Shown one piece after another: positions 57,489-64,000 of a stretch of DNA of 64,000 nucleotides. How positions within the stretch are numbered: position 1 is the stretch's first letter; each line of letters starts with the position of its first letter. Below the pieces are notes generated by a model that was not told where the DNA came from, searched no databases, and saw nothing but the letters and a program-made list of their open reading frames with translations. The position numbers and the translations under genes were made by a program. The DNA comes from Adiantum capillus-veneris (taxonomy: Eukaryota > Streptophyta > Polypodiopsida > Polypodiales > Pteridaceae). Where the stretch lies: positions 70,048,299 to 70,112,298 of the forward strand of contig CM043952.1 in NCBI GenBank assembly GCA_014529385.2, in the 5' to 3' direction.

Positions 57489-58088
57489 CAAGCAAATGCT
57501 ACAAGTAGCATGCAAGGAGTCAGGAAAATTTGGGTACCAAAAGCACAGCTTAAGTATAAACCGATTCAGATCTGGGTTCCTAAAACTCCACCGACGAAAC
57601 AAAAGAAGGTTCCAAGGGTTAAAACACAAAGACGAGCATCTTCAAGCAAGGAACCTAACATGAAGATGGTTTGGAAGAAAAAAGAGCACTTATCTTTTCC
57701 ACACACCATAAAACCAATCAAGCAATGGCGAGTTAAGTCTCAAAAGACTCCACCATAGCATACAGCACCAAGTAGACCAAGCTACCAATGGCGAGAAAAG
57801 GCTCGACAACAGTCAAAAGCGCTAGCAATAGCTCAAGCAATCAGCATGTTGAAGCATCCTGATGGTACAATCAAATAGAGAGTACACAAGCTACAAGATT
57901 TTCTCTTTGGAAGATATCAACAAACCTCGACATCAGAAACCCTTGAGTTAATTACTCAAGACCCAGCTCTTGCACAACATATTGGTTTGAAGTGCATTGA
58001 TCTTCAAAGCATGGTAGAGCCACCACGGCTATGCATAGACATGATTGTTCAACCCATGCACACAGTCGTCTCGGAGTTTGCCATCTAG
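57489..58088 (+). pseudogene. Element C basic Trp/Pro/Lys-rich tail after the second protease-like domain
   Basis: It is readable in one frame from 57510: KIWVPKAQLKYKPIQIWVPK, then KQKKVPRVKTQRRASSSKEP and KPIKQWRVKSQKTPP, ending at a TAG. In the same frame weak coding-like sequence continues (SYQWREKARQQSKALAIAQA, with LELITQDPALAQHIGLKCID near 57945-58005) to a TAG at 58087. The IWVPK motif occurs twice. I do not recognise a domain. By position it could be the C-terminal end of the Pol polyprotein. Confidence 0.45.
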
Positions 58089-59534
58089 GAGGGTGGAAGG
58101 GCAGTAGGTACTAAGTAATTAAGGGCAATGTTTGAAGAGGGAGAAAAAAAATTTGATATTAACGTGTGATTTTTTGCAAAATTACCTAATAATGCCCTTA
58201 TAATTTATCATCAAGGGAAAATTCATTGATAATATCTTCCCGATGCGTGTAAATAGTATATATACTATCAGAAAATCATCAAAAAATAGTCCTTTTGGGT
58301 AATTTTCATCATTTTTGTTAATAATGAGATTTAAAAATAGACAAATGCAAGAAAAAACAATAAAGCTATGTTTTTCAATGGATTTTCTTAATTATTGGAT
58401 TTTCACTTTACTTTTGTAGAGCATTTTTCTATTTTCTTAGATTTTTTTAAATAAACACATCAAAAATTAATAATAAATAGCAGAGAAGCTCATATGGAAA
58501 AACGAAAGACACGATGGTGATCAGAAAGATAAGGAGGACAGGCACAAAAAATTTCAATGACATCAAAAGATGGAAGCGGGAAGCCTAAATTAGGCGGCGA
58601 GGTCTACTTTTGCAACATTCTTGCAGAATGAGCTACAGGAATCTGATCAAGGAAATTTTTGAGTCTAGCATAGATTTCACGGCCTAGTAGGACTAACGGG
58701 GGAATCTGGGGAAAATTGGTTCAGGAAGTCCGGGTATAGATATCCAAGGTAGGTCAAAACCACCTCATTTCCACTTGCAGCCTTTGCAGAGAGAGCTTTC
58801 AACCTCTTTCGCGCATCTTTTTCGGAGTCCACAGTTGCCCATTTTTAGTGCCGTCTCACACGATACATGAGGGGTAAGTTCTTTACTCACCAATGATCCA
58901 ATTTTTACGGCCGGTAGCTAGTCTAAACCCCTAGAAAACACCCTAGAAATCGAGCAGTGCACGAAGACCTACGGCCAAAAACTGACCATAGCGGCCTATC
59001 AGCTCGACCAAATCACATGGGATTTGAACTACAGCATGGCCTAACATAATAGAACCCTTCTATATCATCAGTTGACCATTCGACAGGGGTCAAGGGGGTC
59101 CCCATTAGAAAAGCCAGGTTTTTGGCAAATGCCAGAATTTTGATCTGACTCCACAAATAGCTAGCCTACGAGGTTCATATACAATGTATATGATTGGTTT
59201 AGTAAAATCAATCAAGCAAAGCCCTCCAAAAGCAAAAAACGGCTCAAAGGTTACAAAGCATCAAATTCGACATACGGGGTCAAACTGACTCCAAATGAAC
59301 CAGAATTGGATGAGATGCTTCACGACTATGGTTCGGACAAGTCCAAAGCCTCAAAGTTGACTGACCAACCCAACAGGCAGTGTAGTCACAGAAAACGGTG
59401 ATTTCAAAGTTGACAAAGCACAAAGTAATGCCGGCATGACCAAACTTGACCAAATTCAATTTAGGACTTGTTTTAGGTGTATAGAATGTGTCTAAGTCAA
59501 AAGTTGTAAGTTTTGCAAAGAATTTTTCACTATT

Positions 59535-60137
59535 GTAAATAATCGCGATTATTTACTTTTGCATCATTTTTTCTTGGAAATTGTCACATCACCTCACCTA
59601 TCATGTGTACACACCTATTACATGCCAAAACTCAAGTATGAGCCAAAATGAGCACCTATAACTTGGAAAATTGCCAAAAAACGCAAAGAAGTCTTTGCAA
59701 GCGAATGTTTGGGTTATGGTGGACAACATTTCTTGATCCAAATCACCTCATATCTCGTACAAAGGGTCTATACAATGCCTAGAACCAAATTGTACCCAAA
59801 AAAGTTGATTTTGGTAGAAAAGTTAATAATCGCGATTATTTACTTTTTAGTCAAAATTGGGGAGTTTTGATATTTTGCCATCATACATCCAAAGTACATG
59901 ATGTGTTAAGCCCACTAGCCAAGTTTGAACCAATTTGGAGTTCAAAATCTCGTATTTCCTTTATATCCACTATTTCAGAGACCTAAAGCCAAAATCTGGT
60001 ACCATTTTCACCCTATGCATCCAAATGAGCCCATATTTCACTCAGAGCATGTATTTGGTATATACTTCAAGCCTGTGAAGCCAAGTTTTCATAAAGTTGA
60101 AAAAAATACTCAGCTGTAAATAACCGTGATTATTTAC
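59535..60137. repeat. Element C pre-late-ORF spacer: same palindromic tandem repeats as in the leader
   Basis: Palindromes centred at 59545, 59832 and 60126 (spacings 287 and 294) share the core TAATC-GC-GATTA or TAACC-GT-GATTA. The first is a perfect 22-bp palindrome (59535-59556). Core and period match the four copies at 12951-13836. The sequence between cores is strongly diverged. Confidence 0.8.
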
Positions 60138-60291
60138 TTTGGTTGCAAAAATTTGTTTTGACTTTACAGTTTTGTTCCTTGCATGTTTTTATGCATCTAT
60201 GCTTGTTCAGAAATTGATTTAAAGCAAATTGGACCAAAATTTTCAGCATTTCAAACTAAAGGACATTTCAAGGAAAATTTTGATAAATTTG

Positions 60292-60320
60292 CTAACTTTG
60301 ACACTCTATTGATTGAACAG
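60292..60320 (+). promoter_or_regulatory. Candidate branch point and 3' splice site before the late ORF of element C
   Basis: The branch-like CTAAC (60292-60296, A at 60295) is followed by a T-rich stretch and the acceptor TTGAACAG, so an exon would begin at 60321, five bases before the ATG at 60326. The distance from branch A to AG, 25 bases, is normal for plants. It pairs in logic with the donor at 14213. Confidence 0.45.
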
Positions 60321-60325
60321 GAGCC

Positions 60326-63300
60326 ATGCAAGCAGCAGAGAGGGCCAAGAAAAAGCTCAACCAAAAGGAAAAGTTGCAGGAACTGCCCGCATATCAATTA
60401 GACCCCGATTCAGTCAAAGCAGCCAAAGTAGCTTATCTCTCCAAAGAACGGCTAGAAGAGCATCACACTACAGTCTTCACCGGAAGATTCAAGAGTGACA
60501 TGAGGTGGAGTTTCAACTCCTACCTAAGGAAGTATATAATGTTGATGCGAAGCCTGAGACCAAAGAAGCCAACCCCAGGCTAGGACTTAGAGACTTTTAT
60601 GAACAGGAGCCTTGCGGAGTGGATTTTCAAAAAGCTTACGAGCTTTTATCCACAATCAAAGAAGATGAAACCGCCCAAATATCTGACACTCAGGGACACA
60701 AGGTCGAAGTGGTCATAACTAAATCCTTATAAAGCAGAAGCACTCACACTATCCACAGAAGGAATGACCATGAGAGCAAGGGATAGGAAAACAGCAGGAA
60801 CTTTTACCAAAGAGACCGCCGCAGCTACCTTTGCAGATTTGATTCACAAACAAGTGGAAGAGCCAGCCCAGTTATACCATCAGCACTTCCACTTCTTGGA
60901 AAAAAGGCCACCAAGGTACACCACGCCAAATCACGCGGTTGCCACTACTTTTACACAAGTTCTCAAGTCAACAACCAGGCAACCGATGGACCACGCCCAG
61001 TACGTCATGACCACTCTGAAGGGCACCAAGAAAGAAGGGAAGATCACGTACTTGGGTGCATCAAAAGGCTTGATGAGGATTGCGTACCATGCCATCGGCA
61101 TGGCCGACAATCGACCACCTACCCCTGACCAAAACACTTGGATATTGGCAGCACAACCGTCTCCTAGAGCTACAAGGTCAGGAAAGAGATCTTATAAATC
61201 ATATGAGAGTCTTCTTTAAGCTCGCCCAAACAGGCACAACAGCGAGAGCTCTGATAATGAGGAGAAGAGAGCAATAAGAGAAGAGATGAAGAGAAAAGTT
61301 GTGGCCGCCCACCAAGAAGAGCCCGCACAAGAACAAGCTTGCTTTGAAAGAGAAAAACACTCCTACTAGCGCAGTCGACAAGCACAAGGGAAGGACCCAA
61401 AGAAATGGGTACCTAGTGGACTTAAAATCCCAAGGACAAAGCATCACACGAGAAAAGAGACTGAAGATCCGACAGAGACTTTGGAGAAAATGTACCAAGA
61501 AGCCAAAGCCCTCAAGCTGAAAGAGGCCAAAGAAGCGACTAGAAAAGCAAAAGAAGCGGAGGAACAGAGACAAGCCGAGGAAACGGCTAGAGAAGAAGCA
61601 CAAGAACAAGGCTATGAATCTCCCATACCCACTTCACCGCCTACTGAACAACAGGACCATCCTATGCCAAGCCCACCACCATCACCTGCAGGTAAAGACA
61701 CCGTAAAAGAACCAACTAAAGAAGCTAAACCTGAGAAAGAGAAAGCCACAGAATCTGAGTCCACCAAAGAGACAGAATCTGTACGAGAGGCTGACCAACA
61801 AGAGAAACAAAAAGAGAAAGAAGCAGAGTCAGAACAAGAGAAATCCGCCAAAGATACGCAAGAACCTGAGCCGGAAAAGGCAGCAAGTCTTGCACTAGAA
61901 GAGACAACAAAATCTGAGCCAACAGCCTCTACTACAACACAGCAAGAGAAGGCCAAAACACCCTCTACTTCCACTCAGCAAGAGACCACCGAGGCATCCA
62001 CAAAGCCTCAGGATGACAAAGAAAAAGAAGACCAACCCTCTACCTCCACGTAGGAAGAACCAACAGCCACGAAGCAGCAGAAGGATACACAAGAGGTTGC
62101 AGGCACATCTACTCAGGTGGTGAGACAAGAGGATTGGCAGTCTAATGAGGAGGTCATATTGCAAGTGAATGAATATGCAAGGTAGATGCAGAATATGATG
62201 GAGAGACTCCAATCAGCAGCACTTAGTCGTAGCTCAAAGGGTAAAGAACTCGAGATGGTGATTGACGCTCTCTAAGGAGAGTTAGAAGACAGAATGAACG
62301 TCATCATCGAACTTCAGAGGCAAGTGCAGGAGATGAAAGCCGAAGCTGAACAACATCAGCTAGCCAGAGATAGACAGCAGAATGAAATGGAAGAGTTAGG
62401 TGATCTGCTCACCAAGTTATCAGATGCTTGCAAGGCAAAAGATGAACAACTGACATAAGTTACAAATGAACTTCTTACGATAACCCTATCAGCTCAAAAA
62501 ATTCAAGTGCAGTTGGATGTTGCCAATGCCTCTTTACAATACTCCGAATAGAGAATAAATGATCAGAAAATCTTCTTACGGCAAATAAGAGAAAATCCAG
62601 CCGTGGCCTCGATCAAAGGGACAGATGAAGTATACAAGGCACTAGAGAAAAAGAACAAAGACCTCGAGCTGGAATTAAAGCTAGAGAAATCACAAGGCAG
62701 GGACCTGGCATTGATGCGGGTCCAAAGAGAAGAAAAGCTCCTAAAAGAAATAGCTGAGCTCAAAAGAGTTAACCAGCTCCTGAGGGAAGGAAAGCCGGAA
62801 ACGCAGGAAGAGGCAGGCCCTTCAAAGCAGCCACAAATAGATATACCCTCAGTCTCATTTTCTAAATTCGAGACACAGTCCACAACATAGCTGAGTGGTG
62901 AAGATGATTTTGAGATACACATTACAAATGCAGACACATTGCCTATGGTCCTTGCCTATGGTCCAGCTATCAAAAGCTGAAGAGGACACACTGAAAGAAA
63001 AGATCACACAAGAGGTGGATGAGCAGTGGAAAGCCACAATGGATTGGGAGTTGAGAGTTCTACACTCTGTCACCGTCACCCAACTCACTCCCAATCAGAT
63101 CAATGCGCAATGGTATCAGCAATCTCTGCCATACCCTCTCATAAAAGTGAAACTACTACATGTAAAAGAGAGGCTCTACAAAGACATGCAAGAAGATGGC
63201 AAAGATAAATACCACCCAAAGTGGAGGTTCATCTGGTTGAACAAGAATCCAAGGTATTTGATTCTGTTCACAAGAGCACCTGCAACCCTATAAAGAGATC

Positions 63301-63971
63301 CCACTTTTTGTCATGTACCCAGAGTAAGGACATGGCAAGAGCATGAGGCACTGACAAAGAAACGGCCAAACTTACTGAACTACCCAAGACTTCCAGCTCC
63401 AGAAAAAGGACAAGCCACGGAGGAATACATGGTGAAAACCCTAACGGGTGCCATGTCATTCTTCAAGAGTCTACCGGATCTCTCTTGCGCAATGTTATAT
63501 AAGATATGCCGAATGCTGCTCACTTGTATTGAAGTTTTTCATGAGCCAAAGCAAGCAGGCACCCCGTGGATGTCATTACTCGAGGGAAATAAAGGGCTAT
63601 GCTATGATCTTAGTGGCCACCCTTCTAAAGAAGTCCTCTATGGCTTCTACGCCCGGTGTATGTTCTTACCATCACATAATATGTTTGCGTTTGAGGAAGC
63701 TTTCTACACTAGATTCTTTACTTGGCAAAGGAAGATATTTGCGCCAGTGATCAGCAACCTAACATCTATATTTATAGGCTACTCAGCGGTGGAGCTGAAG
63801 AATAGAGTGACCATGCAGTTTTTGCAAGTGCCAGATAAAGAAATAAAAATCAGATACCAAAAGACATTGAATGCGCTTAAAGACCGCTTTGCCAGCCGGC
63901 CAGCACGAAGACTATTTCAGCCCATAAAGCTATGTCAAGGGATGACACAGGCAAGGAAGGGGGAATGTTAG
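60326..63971 (+). pseudogene. Late ORF of element C: long coiled-coil-rich protein in the env position (broken)
   Basis: ATG at 60326; the upstream frame has a TGA at about 60312. Most of it reads in one frame to about 62970, then another. Order: basic N-terminus (MQAAERAKKKLNQKEK); a globular part (LYHQHFHFLEKRPPRYTTPN, about 60878-60937); a Glu/Lys/Thr/Pro-rich low-complexity part (61480-62053); about 260 residues of heptad-like coiled coil (LEMVIDAL, LQRQVQEMKAEAEQHQLA, LEKKNKDLELELKLEKSQ); and a C-terminal globular domain (about 63000-63960; HPKWRFIWLNKNPRYL, MSFFKSLPDLSCAMLYKICR, SNLTSIFIGYSAVELK). About ten stops or frameshifts are present. No clear signal peptide or membrane anchor is seen, so env is only a matter of position. 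The stop (TAG, 63969-63971) lies inside the 3' LTR. Confidence 0.65.
63953..63965 (+). promoter_or_regulatory. Element C polypurine tract
   Basis: AAGGAAGGGGGAA lies directly before the 3' LTR start TGTTAGC. It is also the end of the late reading frame. Confidence 0.82.
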
Positions 63972-64000
63972 CAGCAAGCTAACACGGATACCATTTTCGG
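63966..64000 (+). repeat. Start of element C 3' LTR
   Basis: TGTTAGCAGCAAGCTAACA and the following bases match 11363-11398 with one substitution and one missing T. The LTR should run on for about 870 bases beyond the window, followed by GTGCT and the rest of the LINE. Confidence 0.88.

Larger units (their letters stand above)
58089..60320 (+). other. Element C spacer between pol and the late ORF
   Basis: This is 2.2 kb without an ORF. Purine-rich tracts stand at its start (GGAGGGTGGAAGGG at 58089-58102; GAGGGAGAAAAAAAA at 58137-58151), which could be inner polypurine tracts. The last 800 bases are tandem repeats with palindromic cores (listed separately). It ends in a candidate branch point and 3' splice site. 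Confidence 0.65.

Noticed and set aside
58135..58360. Possible MITE with GCAAAATTACC / GAAAATTACCC inverted ends in the element C spacer
   Set aside because: The inverted match is short (about 11 bases) and I see no convincing target duplication.
60326..63971. Late ORF of element C as a true envelope gene
   Set aside because: I see no clear signal peptide, cleavage site or membrane anchor. The position alone is not enough, so it is listed as a coiled-coil protein of unknown function.

Overview
This window looks like a land-plant nuclear genome with a high load of nested transposons. I find no host gene, rRNA, tRNA or CRISPR array. Everything I can read is a retroelement or DNA transposon, and most coding parts carry stops and frameshifts. 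The polyproteins are plant Ty3/gypsy types (Tat-like with two RNase H domains, and chromoviruses with a chromodomain). The species cannot be named from sequence alone; a fern, lycophyte or gymnosperm is a low-confidence guess. All alignments were done by eye.

The backbone is an old L1-like LINE (7190-11362, both ends outside the window). Element A, a Tat-like Ty3/gypsy element on the plus strand (1-7189), sits in its ORF1. A very large Ty3/gypsy element C (plus strand, 11363 to beyond 64000) sits in its ORF2. C starts with a 909-bp LTR at 11363, and its 3' LTR begins at 63966. C is cut inside its integrase at 21898 and resumes at 56333-56338, flanked by the 5-bp duplication AGTTT. The cut holds element D, a minus-strand chromovirus-like element (21899-22157 and 34233-40874). 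D in turn holds a Tat-like element B (22158-32141) followed by a second, truncated internal copy B' (to 34232), and a 245-bp MITE (35356-35600). Right at D's outer edge sits E, a related minus-strand chromovirus (40877-56329, duplication ACAAG). E's gag is split by a 6.55-kb Mutator-like element (46764-53316, 10-bp duplication and about 50-bp inverted ends), and that element contains a 217-bp hAT-type MITE (50805-51021, 8-bp duplication). The longest chain is LINE > C > D > E > MULE > hAT MITE.

The most unusual object is element C. Besides gag, protease, RT, RNase H and integrase it shows: a second retropepsin-like domain after the integrase (about 57060-57380); a long coiled-coil-rich reading region (60326-63971) in the position of a retroviral env gene, whose stop codon lies inside the first bases of the 3' LTR; a consensus splice donor just before gag (14213) and a branch-point plus acceptor just before the late region (60292-60320); and a roughly 290-bp tandem repeat with a conserved palindrome core that occurs in both its 5' leader and the spacer before the late region.

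In working elements these parts would make capsid (gag), maturation protease, reverse transcriptase/RNase H and integrase for copy-and-paste transposition. B is the youngest and most complete element here (about 0.8% difference between its LTRs by eye), but its RT active site reads FIDE, so it is probably not autonomous.
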